DNA of 64,000 nucleotides from Dehalococcoidia bacterium UBA5760 (GTDB lineage Bacteria > Chloroflexota > Dehalococcoidia > Dehalococcoidales > UBA5760), in contig DIFA01000019.1 of the NCBI GenBank assembly GCA_002418895.1, positions 1 through 64,000 of the forward strand, written 5' to 3'. Each line of letters opens with the position of its first letter. The first letter of the stretch is position 1. The notes under the pieces were generated by a model. The model saw nothing but the letters and a program-made list of their open reading frames with translations, made no database searches and had not been told where the DNA came from. Both the position numbers and the translations under genes were made by a program. Below are positions 42,277-51,057 of the stretch, one piece after another.

Positions 42277-43641
42277 CTACCTTGTGTTTCTCGTGTCGCC
42301 TCTTGCCAGCGAGGCAAAGATACCGGCAGTACACAGGGCAGTGAAAACTATGAATGCTATTTTGGTGCTGCTCAAAAATAACGGGTAGTGTTCCGGCGTA
42401 ATTTCTACTCTGCCGATATATATGGTAAATAGCAGCATCGTAATTCCCATGCTGAAACTCATCCCAATCTGCCGCATAGTTGCCATTGTTGCTGAACCTA
42501 CCCCGTAGAACCTTTGTTTCACAGAGCTCATTATGGCATTGGTATTGGGAGAAGTAAAAAGAGCAAAACCAGCGCCCATAAGGACCAGAATACCGATGAT
42601 AAAACCCAGACTACTATTTCCATTGACAAAAATAAGTACGGATAGCCCTATAGCATTAATCCCCATACCGATCGAGGCGAGTATCCTAGGTTCAATCCGA
42701 TCGGAAAGTCTGCCGGCGAGCGGTGATAAAGCAGCCTGTACCACAGGCATAGCCACCAGAATGAGACCCGCATTTTGCGGATCAAGCCCTTTAATGTACT
42801 GCAAATACAAGCTTAACAGGAAACCAACAGCGAATAGAGCGCTGTAATTAAGCAAGGTTGCCAGGTTAGAGAAAGCAAAGACTCTGTTCTTTCTAAAGAG
42901 GCCAATATCCAGAAGCGGATGCTTGACCTTTATTCCTCGCCGGACAAAATAAAAGGCTCCGGATATGCCTGCTGCCAGTAGCCCGATGCCCAGGGCATCG
43001 GGTAGCCGGGAAAAACCATATATTATGCCTACCAGAGTAAGCCCATAGATTACGGCACCACCATGATCGAATTTCTCTTCTTTTGCCTCAGCCCATTCCC
43101 CCTTCATTTTCCATAGAATCAGGATAATTATTATTATGCCCAGAGGTATCGTAGCCAGGAAGATACTTCTCCAGCCGAAGTGCTGAGTCAACAGTCCACC
43201 AAGTACAGGGCCGAGCGAAAGTCCTGAGTATGTCATAGCGACGCTTATACCCAGTGCCTTACCCCTCTCCCCTGATGGAAACACCGAAGTCACGATAGCC
43301 AACCCGGTAGCGAATATCATAGCGCTGCCGATACCCTGGACAAAACGTAATGAAATCAGCAGATTAGCAGAATGGACAAACGACAAGAGGAGAGATGAAA
43401 TGGTATAGATGATTACACCATAGGTAAGAATCTTCTTTCGTCCCCGTATATCAGAGAGGCGTCCAAACGGCACCAAGGACATTACTGAGGCCAGAATGAA
43501 AGAGGTAGTGACCCAGCCCAACGAAACGGCATCCATGTGGAGTTCTCTGCCAATCGAGGGCAGAGCTATGTTAACTGCAGAACCCATAAATGCTGCTAAG
43601 AAAAAGCTTAACGAGACAACAACCAGAGTTATTCTTCTCAT
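42277..43641 (-). CDS. MFS transporter, DHA2-like drug exporter family
   Basis: The 454-residue protein has about fourteen hydrophobic segments and the major-facilitator loop motif GRLSDIRGRKKIL (60-72). SVAMTYSGLSLGPVLGGLL is the antiporter motif C of exporters. FFLAAFMGSAVNIALPSIGR at the start is typical of the DHA2 group of proton-driven multidrug exporters. The substrate is unknown. A TATAAT at 43682-43677 on the minus strand may be its -10 box. Confidence 0.88.
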   Translation of the reverse strand: MRRITLVVVSLSFFLAAFMGSAVNIALPSIGRELHMDAVSLGWVTTSFILASVMSLVPFGRLSDIRGRKKILTYGVIIYTISSLLLSFVHSANLLISLRFVQGIGSAMIFATGLAIVTSVFPSGERGKALGISVAMTYSGLSLGPVLGGLLTQHFGWRSIFLATIPLGIIIIILILWKMKGEWAEAKEEKFDHGGAVIYGLTLVGIIYGFSRLPDALGIGLLAAGISGAFYFVRRGIKVKHPLLDIGLFRKNRVFAFSNLATLLNYSALFAVGFLLSLYLQYIKGLDPQNAGLILVAMPVVQAALSPLAGRLSDRIEPRILASIGMGINAIGLSVLIFVNGNSSLGFIIGILVLMGAGFALFTSPNTNAIMSSVKQRFYGVGSATMATMRQIGMSFSMGITMLLFTIYIGRVEITPEHYPLFLSSTKIAFIVFTALCTAGIFASLARGDTRNTR

Positions 43642-44131
43642 TTTTTACTCGCTGTCATGTTAATCTTTACCCCGGCATTATATCGTCATTTATAGTAACA
43701 CAACCCGGACTACCCCATCTTTCTACGCAATCCAGATGTTTCATGCTAACCTTTTACCATACCCGGCGTTATACATTGTAGGAACCGGGAGGCAAGCCAG
43801 TATTATGATCGTAGAAGCAATCTACTACTTGAAAAGGATTCTGTTTCGGTTACGGTGGTTCATTATGTCTGATAGGGAGAGGTATGCCTATCTGTGGAAC
43901 CGAACCAGAGATAGTCTACAGGGGTGCTCGAGGTGAGAGGAGGAGTCTACATATTTATCTCACTCTGAGCTACGGCAAACCGATATGCAATATCTTATGG
44001 CTAGAGTTTGCTAGAAGGGATTAATAGAAAAGCTCTCCGCAGCTATGAATGGACAGTACAACATGGTTACGCAGTATATACTGTAATTTAACTGACTTGT
44101 ATTAATATCGGGCAATTAGATCGGCCCGATA
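43642..44131. other. Long intergenic region between the MFS and U32 genes
   Basis: This 490-base stretch holds the MFS -10 box, one possible 43-codon ORF (43805-43936), and a hairpin at its right end. No RNA gene, repeat or mobile-element remnant was recognised. Confidence 0.5.
43805..43936 (+). CDS. Possible small ORF, 43 residues
   Basis: An ATG at 43805 is preceded by GGGAGG, about 12 bases away. The frame encodes MIVEAIYYLKRILFRLRWFI, then MSDRERYAYLWNRTRDSLQG and a short end. It is rich in aromatic residues and arginine, with an amphipathic or membrane-edge first half. The reading frame is the only one of note in a 490-base gap. I do not recognise it, and chance cannot be excluded. Confidence 0.3.
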   Translation: MIVEAIYYLKRILFRLRWFIMSDRERYAYLWNRTRDSLQGCSR

Positions 44132-44133
44132 TT
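44104..44133. terminator. Hairpin at the end of the U32 gene
   Basis: AATATCGGGC and GCCCGATATT form a perfect 10-bp stem with a 10-base loop, overlapping the stop codon of the U32 gene. No long T-run follows on the gene strand, so termination would be weak. Confidence 0.5.
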
Positions 44134-45298
44134 ATATTCTTGTGCCAGCATTACTGGCGGCATAAAATTCCCTGGCTCTAAACATGCTGCTGCTGGTCAA
44201 CTCACCCAGCAGACTTTTGAGCACGGATATATATTTATCCTCTTCGTCATGATCAATCGTAACAACTTTATCGGCTACTTCCTGACAATAATTACAGTTA
44301 TTGCATCCAGAGAGACAATCCTTTTTCTTAAAAAATTCAATGAAACCGTCCAGGGACTGGTTATCAATATACACCCTCGGCGGTGAAGCGATTGCGTTTG
44401 TTCTGACCCCGGGCAGATTCGAATCTGCGCTCCTTAACTTAGAGGTGAGCGCACTTAATATATCGTACAGATTACCCGGATAACTCAAAGAAGCATATGC
44501 CTTGGCAGCATTCAAAATCCACTTTGTTGACATCGCTCTGCCACCGATTTTGAAGAAATCAATACCCATCTCCTGGTAGATATGTATATCTTCCGGCCTT
44601 ATCCAGCGAGACTTAATAAGCTGGGACTTATCGGTAAGGCTACTCAGTGCACAATGAAGCACGCAATAATCCATATAGAAACCATGGAGCGGGTTTTGTC
44701 CTTGGCTGGCATGCCCCAGGGTATTGTTATGATAATACTCGTAGGGACACTGGTAAAGACAAAGGCTGTTGGTCAACACTCCAAGCTCACATTTTACCGA
44801 GCTTCTAATCGCTTTAAGAAGCCTGAAATCACGGTTAACATTAGAGTCCAGCATAATGGCATCAACCCCCAGGGACTCAAGGAAATTCGCCCGGGCAACG
44901 CTGTTTACGTGGGTTATGGTTGACGCCTCTACCTTAAGGTTGGGAAACTGACGCTTGATAAGCTCTATCAAGTACGGGATAGCGACGGTAACGCTATCCA
45001 CCCCGATATCACTCAACCACCCCAGGTGCTGCAGTAACTCACGGTGAGTGTCTTCATGCCACTCCATATTGTTGAGGCAAGGAGCATTAAGAAGATAATT
45101 GAACTTGAAACCGGCGGAATGCACCAGCCTGATATATTCTTCGGCACAACTTACCGTCATCTGGGGAATATCAGGACCGGAGCCTCCGCTCCCGATCATT
45201 GAGGTAGGCAAAACGCCATATAATTGAATATCTGCCTTCGTCTCACTCAGAAGGGGTATCAGATCCCTATCCCAGTTCGTTGGCAATAATAACTGCAT
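44132..45298 (-). CDS. U32-family (peptidase U32-like) Fe-S protein
   Basis: The 388-residue protein resembles the U32 group (YhbU, UbiU/UbiV, RlhA-like), proteins that hold an Fe-S cluster and act in oxygen-independent hydroxylation of RNA or ubiquinone rather than proteolysis. Likely cluster ligands are Cys180, Cys184, Cys212 and Cys216 (SLCLYQCPYE, DYCVLHC). KVEASTITHVNS and FFKIGGR are typical. Unusually, the C-terminal part carries a second group of four cysteines, Cys328, 332, 335 and 338 (CLSGCNNCNYC), like a ferredoxin site. It is divergent from an acyl-ligase gene. Its substrate is unknown. Confidence 0.75.
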   Translation of the reverse strand: MQLLLPTNWDRDLIPLLSETKADIQLYGVLPTSMIGSGGSGPDIPQMTVSCAEEYIRLVHSAGFKFNYLLNAPCLNNMEWHEDTHRELLQHLGWLSDIGVDSVTVAIPYLIELIKRQFPNLKVEASTITHVNSVARANFLESLGVDAIMLDSNVNRDFRLLKAIRSSVKCELGVLTNSLCLYQCPYEYYHNNTLGHASQGQNPLHGFYMDYCVLHCALSSLTDKSQLIKSRWIRPEDIHIYQEMGIDFFKIGGRAMSTKWILNAAKAYASLSYPGNLYDILSALTSKLRSADSNLPGVRTNAIASPPRVYIDNQSLDGFIEFFKKKDCLSGCNNCNYCQEVADKVVTIDHDEEDKYISVLKSLLGELTSSSMFRAREFYAASNAGTRI

Positions 45299-45330
45299 AT
45301 CTATTTCACTTTGAGGTTGACGGTAAAAGC

Positions 45331-45369
45331 TGTTCTAAAGATACTACATATAGAACAACATTTTGTCAA
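45331..45369 (-). promoter_or_regulatory. Promoter and palindromic operator of the U32 gene
   Basis: On the minus strand a perfect TTGACA (45369-45364) is followed after 17 bases by TAGTAT (45346-45341). An inverted repeat TGTTCTA-N13-TAGAACA (45331-45357) covers the -10 box and part of the spacer, the usual place for a repressor site. Confidence 0.65.
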
Positions 45370-45445
45370 GACCCAAAATGCTCACTTTCAAAAATACCAA
45401 CAGGCCAGCGTTACAGAATGCACCTTATAACTAGAAGTAGCGTTA

Positions 45446-45474
45446 TTGCACAATAACTAGCCTTGTAATATATT
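45446..45474 (+). promoter_or_regulatory. Promoter of the acyl-ligase gene
   Basis: TTGCAC (45446-45451) and TATATT (45469-45474) are 17 bases apart. The leader that follows holds GTAAAT-N5-ATTTAC (45502-45518), a second possible operator. Confidence 0.5.
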
Positions 45475-45537
45475 ATATTGAGAGAAACAGTTTGTCAATA
45501 CGTAAATCAATTATTTACTGATTTGTGAGGATTTGCC

Positions 45538-47028
45538 GTGAATCTTAAGGAAGTACTGGAGGTTACCGCCCGTGAGGTACCGCAACGAACTGCCCTCGTT
45601 TTTGGCCCGCAGAAAATTTCCTACCGAGAGTTAGACACGGCTGCTAACAGGGTAGCCAATACGTTGATTGGATTAGGGGTAAAGAAAAGTGACCATGTTG
45701 CTATCTTAATGTCCCATAACCCCGATTGGGTTATTAGCTACTTCGGCATTATCAAAACTGGCGGCGTAGCCATACTGCTAAGTCCTATGCTGAAAGCGCC
45801 CGAGCTTGCTTCCCTGCTACGTGATTCTGATGCCGGGGTACTGATCACGGAAAGAAGACTATCCCGGATGCTTACTACCTTCCGACCCGATATCCCACGG
45901 CTACAGCATGTCCTAGATGTCGACAGTGAAACTTACAAATCAATGCTAGCGAAAGTCTCTGTGGTATCTCCAGACGTCAACATTAATAACGATGATACGG
46001 CTACTATTATATATACGTCAGGAGTATTGGGCAGGCAAAAAGGGGTAGTACATACCCATGCTTCTCTTATGGGAACACCTGACATAGTATCCGCAGGACT
46101 TCATAGAGTCAGAGACGACGTGGTTATCGACCCGGTTCCCTTTTTCTACCTCCTGGGATTAAGCGAACTCCTTTTCGGATCGATCATAAAAGGGTCTACT
46201 GTAGTAATAATCCCCCGTTTCACTCCCAGGTCCGTTCTAGAGGCCGTAGAGCGGGAAAAAGGTAGTATCCTCTTCGGAGTTCCGGCAATGTACAATGCTT
46301 TAGCCATGCTGCCGGATAAGGTCATCAGTGATTACGACCTTAGTTCGTTGAGAGTTGCCTCTTCAGCCGGGGCGAAGTCATCACCACATCTCATGGGGAT
46401 ACTGGAGAACAAGCTCAATCTGACTTTCTGCGAAACGTACGGTCTTTCGGAACTTTCCGTTGTTTCTATGAGCACTTTTGATAACCACAAACTGGGTACC
46501 GTGGGCAAACCGATCTGCGATCTCAGGATAGTTGCCGATAACGGAGAGGAGGTTGCTCCCGGTGAGGTAGGAGAGGCTGTTTTCAAGGCCCCCTGGATGA
46601 TGAAGGAATACTATAATGCCCCCGAACTCACGACTCAGGTCATTAGAGACGGCTGGTTTTATACCGGAGATTTGGTCCGTGTGGATGAAGATGACTACCT
46701 TGAATATGTAGAAAAGAAATCATTCATAATAGTAACCCAGTCAGGATTAAAAATATCCCCATGGGATGTCGAGGATGTGCTCTTAAGTCATCCCGCTGTC
46801 GCTGAAGCAGCCTATGTTGGGGTTGGCTGTGTCTCCGATGAACTTATTCCTACTGCCTTTATCGTCCTCAAGGAAGGACAGGTTGCCAGCGAAGCAGCAA
46901 TGGCCGCTTTCTGCCGCCAGAACCTGGCTGACTTCAAATTACCCAAGAAGTTTGAGTTCGTGGACAATATACCCAGGACCGGCTCCGGGAAAATTATGAG
47001 GCAACTGCTCAAAGAGAGACAGGGCTGA
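45538..47028 (+). CDS. AMP-forming acyl-CoA synthetase/ligase family protein
   Basis: The 496-residue protein belongs to the adenylate-forming (ANL) superfamily, which activates a carboxylate as acyl-AMP and usually transfers it to CoA. Visible motifs are YTSGVLGRQKGVVHTH (159-174, normally YTSGTTGxPKG), YGLSE (301-305), WFYTGD (373-378) and PRTGSGKIMR (479-488) with the catalytic Lys485. The P-loop has lost the Thr-Thr and the Pro, and the usual GRxKD hinge reads EKKSFI. Substrate unknown. It starts with GTG behind GAGG and is divergent from the U32 gene. Confidence 0.85.
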   Translation: MNLKEVLEVTAREVPQRTALVFGPQKISYRELDTAANRVANTLIGLGVKKSDHVAILMSHNPDWVISYFGIIKTGGVAILLSPMLKAPELASLLRDSDAGVLITERRLSRMLTTFRPDIPRLQHVLDVDSETYKSMLAKVSVVSPDVNINNDDTATIIYTSGVLGRQKGVVHTHASLMGTPDIVSAGLHRVRDDVVIDPVPFFYLLGLSELLFGSIIKGSTVVIIPRFTPRSVLEAVEREKGSILFGVPAMYNALAMLPDKVISDYDLSSLRVASSAGAKSSPHLMGILENKLNLTFCETYGLSELSVVSMSTFDNHKLGTVGKPICDLRIVADNGEEVAPGEVGEAVFKAPWMMKEYYNAPELTTQVIRDGWFYTGDLVRVDEDDYLEYVEKKSFIIVTQSGLKISPWDVEDVLLSHPAVAEAAYVGVGCVSDELIPTAFIVLKEGQVASEAAMAAFCRQNLADFKLPKKFEFVDNIPRTGSGKIMRQLLKERQG

Positions 47029-47176
47029 AATCCTGCACCTTGAGCGTATTGCGTTGTTTTTCTTGCCTTGGCTCCACCACAAGTATTCTATATCAGAAGG
47101 ACCGCCACAATAGTCCCGCTATTCCGTACTCCCGGTACTACCACCAACATTGTATAATCACGGGTCAAACGAGATT

Positions 47177-48064
47177 CTATTTCTCCTTCTTTATCCACAT
47201 CCTCTCACCATCGGTGATAAATTCGATTGTGCCGTCATCACTGGTACGGTATATATTTCCCATACCTGTCTTTTCTGCCAGACTGGTTATTACCTTATCG
47301 GCAGGATGACCATATTCATTATCAGCGCCTACTGATATGACAGCTATTCGGGGATTAACCACAGCCAGGAACTGGGGTGTAGTAGAAGTGGCAGAGCCGT
47401 GATGACCAACTTTGAGTACCGTGCTGTTTAGCTTGGCCCGGCCGTGTATCAGCTCAAGTTCGACTTCCCACATTGTATCAGCCGTAAGCAGGAAGCTTAT
47501 CTCATCCATGCTCAGACGTAATACCATGCCATTGTTATCAATGTCGGATTCAGTGCCAGTCAAAAGAGGCCGGGGAGGATTGAGTACCTCCAGTAATACT
47601 CCACCACCCAGGTCAATTTGCTGTCCGGCTCGGGCAAAACTGCATCTATTCCCCTTCTGCCCGACTAACCGGAGCCACTCATTATATATCCCGGACACGT
47701 AGGCTAAATCAGAGTAGAGCACCTGCTCGACATTGTATCTATTTAATACTTCCACCAGGCCGGTAACATGATCGGCGCTAGGGTGAGTCAACACTACCAT
47801 TTCGATAGTCCTGTCCCAAAAGGGCATTTTTTTGCCCAACTCCAAACCGATTGCCTGCGGGCTGGGGCCGCCATCAATCAGCACTTGCTGATTACCTCTC
47901 TGAATAAGGATAGCGTCACCCTGTCCGACGTCAAGAAAACTGACGCGGAGCTTGTCATCCGGTGCAGTAACCCCAAAAAGCCATAACAACATAGCTACGA
48001 CTGCCAGGGATAATAGCACCCACTTGATATATGTTTTGGGAATGAAATCAGATAACTTGTTCAT
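47177..48064 (-). CDS. ComEC C-terminal-type metallo-beta-lactamase protein
   Basis: The 295-residue protein matches the extracytoplasmic metallo-beta-lactamase part of ComEC: SFLDVGQGDAILIQ, LTHPSADHVTGL, NGMVLRLSMDEISFLLTAD, VLKVGHHGSATSTT. It has its own membrane anchor (about residues 14-31). In ComEC this domain is thought to trim the non-transported strand or process DNA at the channel. It overlaps the 3' end of the membrane gene by 17 bases, so the split ComEC is translated as two polypeptides. Confidence 0.88.
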   Translation of the reverse strand: MNKLSDFIPKTYIKWVLLSLAVVAMLLWLFGVTAPDDKLRVSFLDVGQGDAILIQRGNQQVLIDGGPSPQAIGLELGKKMPFWDRTIEMVVLTHPSADHVTGLVEVLNRYNVEQVLYSDLAYVSGIYNEWLRLVGQKGNRCSFARAGQQIDLGGGVLLEVLNPPRPLLTGTESDIDNNGMVLRLSMDEISFLLTADTMWEVELELIHGRAKLNSTVLKVGHHGSATSTTPQFLAVVNPRIAVISVGADNEYGHPADKVITSLAEKTGMGNIYRTSDDGTIEFITDGERMWIKKEK

Positions 48065-49607
48065 CCCGATCCTGTCCCGGTTTCAGAAATTTGACGGCGA
48101 GGGTAGTTACTTTACGGCGGTTGCTACTAAAGAAGATAGCCAGTGCTAAGGCTAGATAGTAAATCCAGACCGCACTTAAGTTAAGGGAAATATCCAGGGA
48201 GGACAATGGGATAGCGGCGAAGGCTCTGATCACCAGCAAGAGGTAGGATAAAAAAAGCCAGGTTAACCACCCGATAACCTGAGCTACGGGGAGGACAAAG
48301 AACCCCAGAACACCGGATATAGCGCTGCCGGTAATAGCACCGGGCAGGGCGGGGAGGGCAAGCAAGGTAGCCGGGATAGTTACAAATGAGACAATACCGA
48401 AGTAGTAAGCGATTAGCGGACCAACTCCGATAATAGCCCCCAGGCTTATACTAACGCCATCGCTGATAAAATTAGCCGCCGTTACTATCGGTCTGTCTTC
48501 ACCCATGGTGGCTCTGATGGCTTTTCTACCTAAAGTTTGGAGGAAAGGAGCAATCAGGATCAGGCCAGACATAGCCGCAAAGCTCATCTGGAAGGAGGCC
48601 GTCCACATGATTTGTGGTTCGATGGCTACCATAATAGCAGCAGCGAAGGTAAGAGCAATGATGGCGCTGCGCTGCCTGCCGATAATATCGGCAGCAAGAA
48701 ACAGGCTGGCCATAATTGCCGCCCGGACTATTGGCGGGTGCATCCCGCTGATTAGGGTATAAAACCAGATTGCAACCAGCGCCAGCCAGATGTAGAGATA
48801 GTACCTTCTCCCCCAGAGCCAAATACCGGCGCCGAGCAGGACACCGGCTAGAATACTGAGATGAAGGCCGGAAATAGCCAGCAGGTGGGTAGTGCTGGTA
48901 CGGGAGAAATCATCCTTGATCGATAGGGGAATATTCCCCCTGATGCCCAGAGTGACAGCCTGAGCCATTGACGCCTGGGGCTCAGGCAAAACCTGAATCA
49001 AGGTTTGGGACATCCGGTTTCTTATCGAATAAACCCGGGCCAGTGGTTTAAGCCCCTTTTCTCTCGCTAGAATTTCTATTTCAGGGTAGGACATCAATGA
49101 ATAAACCCCCTGGTGGGCAAGGTAAGACCGGTAATCAAAGTCATTAACCGGGAGGGGTGTCTCAAGCTTCCCTGTAATCAGGAGTACATCACCATACTTA
49201 TAGGCGGGATATCGCGGTACAAACAGCAACGCGGTACCTGATACCTTGTGCCATTTTTCGCCAGATCTCACTCCTTCGACCGACAAGCGTATTTGAGTAG
49301 TTTTATCCCTGACATCCGGATCAGCGCCAACGATTCCCTTGACCGTAACCGTTTCCTGGTTATTGTAGAAGCACAGTTGATTTTCATCAATAGCGGGCTG
49401 ACTTGCCTCAAACCTGATGACACCCCCCAAAAAAGCGACAAGACAGAGGCCGACTAAGATAATTGCTTTCTTACGATGGCGGAGCCGAAGAACCAGAAGG
49501 AGAGGAATAAGCCCGGTGAGAAGAATGATCGGTGGTGGGCTAAATTCCAGCCATCCGCCCAAAAAGATGCCGGCTAGCCAAGCACAGCTAAGATAAATAA
49601 GTGCCAA
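48048..49607 (-). CDS. comEC: DNA-uptake channel protein ComEC, membrane part
   Basis: ComEC forms the channel for single-stranded DNA across the cytoplasmic membrane in natural transformation. This 519-residue part has the N-terminal helices and OB-like domain (about 70-170) and the Competence-domain membrane region with TTHLLAISGLHLSILAG and MHPPIVRAAIMASLFL. It ends before the metallo-beta-lactamase domain, which is the next gene. The start is TTG, preceded by AGGATG. comEA lies just upstream. Confidence 0.9.
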   Translation of the reverse strand: MALIYLSCAWLAGIFLGGWLEFSPPPIILLTGLIPLLLVLRLRHRKKAIILVGLCLVAFLGGVIRFEASQPAIDENQLCFYNNQETVTVKGIVGADPDVRDKTTQIRLSVEGVRSGEKWHKVSGTALLFVPRYPAYKYGDVLLITGKLETPLPVNDFDYRSYLAHQGVYSLMSYPEIEILAREKGLKPLARVYSIRNRMSQTLIQVLPEPQASMAQAVTLGIRGNIPLSIKDDFSRTSTTHLLAISGLHLSILAGVLLGAGIWLWGRRYYLYIWLALVAIWFYTLISGMHPPIVRAAIMASLFLAADIIGRQRSAIIALTFAAAIMVAIEPQIMWTASFQMSFAAMSGLILIAPFLQTLGRKAIRATMGEDRPIVTAANFISDGVSISLGAIIGVGPLIAYYFGIVSFVTIPATLLALPALPGAITGSAISGVLGFFVLPVAQVIGWLTWLFLSYLLLVIRAFAAIPLSSLDISLNLSAVWIYYLALALAIFFSSNRRKVTTLAVKFLKPGQDRDEQVI

Positions 49608-49624
49608 TGTACGTCATCCTGGAT

Positions 49625-50128
49625 TTATTCGGCTACAGTAACCAGTGGCTCAATCTGCCGGAAGATAGTAGTCCCGATACCGCTTACCTTAGTCAGTTCA
49701 CCGTTATTGCGGAAGGGGCCATGCTGGTTACGATATTCTACGATAGCATTCGCCCTATCACTACCAATCCCGGGTAAAGCCTCAAGCAACCATGCTTCAG
49801 CCCGGTTAATGTCAACCTTTTGTGGAGAGTCTTTCTCTCCTGCCTCAGCAATGTAGAGTCTGACGTTATCACATTCAATTCCGGTAGTCGTGCCCCCGGC
49901 AGCCTGAACCAGTATTGCTACGCTGTCGTCGGCTCTTAACGGGTACAAGCCGGGGTTGTTAACCGCTCCTCCGATGTAGACCTCTCCCATTTGCTCTACG
50001 GGGGGAGGGCTGGAGATGATAATCTCCGTAGCCTGCTTACCGCTATATCGTGACCAGACTAAGATACCCGCCGTGACAACAATAGCCAGTAGCGAAATGG
50101 CAAGTGGCGTCCAGCGTCTGTTTTCCAT
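49625..50128 (-). CDS. comEA: DNA-binding competence protein ComEA
   Basis: The 167-residue protein has a membrane anchor (about 8-25), an SLBB-like domain (VYIGGAVNNPGLYPLRADDS) and a C-terminal helix-hairpin-helix: KVDINRAEAWLLEALPGIGS, then RANAIVEYRNQHGPF and ELTKVSGIGTTIFRQI. This is the normal ComEA form that binds double-stranded DNA outside the membrane and hands it to ComEC. It starts behind AGGAGGG, with comEC 17 bases downstream. Confidence 0.94.
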   Translation of the reverse strand: MENRRWTPLAISLLAIVVTAGILVWSRYSGKQATEIIISSPPPVEQMGEVYIGGAVNNPGLYPLRADDSVAILVQAAGGTTTGIECDNVRLYIAEAGEKDSPQKVDINRAEAWLLEALPGIGSDRANAIVEYRNQHGPFRNNGELTKVSGIGTTIFRQIEPLVTVAE

Positions 50129-50385
50129 ATCAGCCCTCCTGGTCCGGATTTACATAAAATACAGATAGACATAGATATATAAGGTAATCTACCAAGCATA
50201 ATTGGCATCCGGATGGTTAGGGCAACAGTATAATAGGAACCCGGACGATGTCAAACGCGAGTGCAGATATTAAATCCAATAATCCGCTGCCGTATTGATA
50301 GAAAGCCTCCTGCTGAAGGCTATCCAGGGAAAGTGAAGAAGCGGGGGTATGAATGGATAGAGGGGAACTACCGTCCCACTCTTGT

Positions 50386-51048
50386 TTAAGTACCGCTGAG
50401 TGCGGTACGCAGCGTTTCTTCCTGCTCCGGAGTAGTGATTGCTATTATCCTGTCCCCGTCCCTGATTGTTGTGTCAGCAGAAGGAATGTGAGGCTTTTGT
50501 GACTGGTGGATAATTAGAGACAGCCTGCTTCCCGGTGGCAGGGGAAGCTCCTTTACCTTTTTACCGACTGCTTTCGAATCTGGCAGAATTCTGACTTCCA
50601 CAATCTCCAGACCCACCTCGCCGAGGTCTTTCAGATGTGTCAGAGGGTATGTTGGCAGTTCGCCCTTGATGTGCTCCAGAATAACGTTGGTACTGTCTAC
50701 CGTAATATCAATCCCCAGTTTTCTAAAGACAATTTCGTTCTGGGGATTTCTAATCCGGGCTATGGTTCGGGCAACATTAAACCTGTATTTGGCAACCTGG
50801 CATGCAACCAGGTTATCTTCATCGTCCCCGGTTACTGCAATAAGTATGTCAGCCCGGCTGGTGCCTTGCTCAGCCAGAGTAGCCGCTTCGCAGCCGTCGC
50901 CACGAATGCAAACGCCACCCAGCTCATCGTTAATGATTTTGCATACCCCGGCATCCTTTTCTATAATGACTACCTCATGACCTTCGCTCAATAAAGCTTT
51001 AGTCAGATAGTAACCTACTCTACCACCGCCGATGATTATGATATACAT
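50386..51048 (-). CDS. TrkA-type potassium channel regulator (RCK_N and RCK_C)
   Basis: The 220-residue protein is one RCK unit: an N-terminal NAD-binding fold (IIIGGGRVGYYLTKAL, 4-19; VVIIEKD; GDGCEAATL; AVTGDDEDNLVACQVAK) and a C-terminal TrkA_C domain (VEVRILPDSKAVGKKVKEL, DGDRIIAITTP). Such proteins gate K+ channels or transporters in response to nucleotides. It is the last gene of the uspA-trkA-trkA group. The transporter partner may be TrkH at 52-53.5 kb or another elsewhere. Confidence 0.9.
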   Translation of the reverse strand: MYIIIIGGGRVGYYLTKALLSEGHEVVIIEKDAGVCKIINDELGGVCIRGDGCEAATLAEQGTSRADILIAVTGDDEDNLVACQVAKYRFNVARTIARIRNPQNEIVFRKLGIDITVDSTNVILEHIKGELPTYPLTHLKDLGEVGLEIVEVRILPDSKAVGKKVKELPLPPGSRLSLIIHQSQKPHIPSADTTIRDGDRIIAITTPEQEETLRTALSGT

Positions 51049-51057
51049 ATTTCCGCT

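Noticed and set aside
44132..45298. Calling the U32 protein a collagenase or peptidase
   Set aside because: The old family name suggests protease activity, but the cysteine pattern fits Fe-S proteins with other roles; no protease motif is present.
48048..48064. A frameshift dividing comEC
   Set aside because: The downstream frame has its own start and a complete membrane anchor, so two designed genes explain it better.
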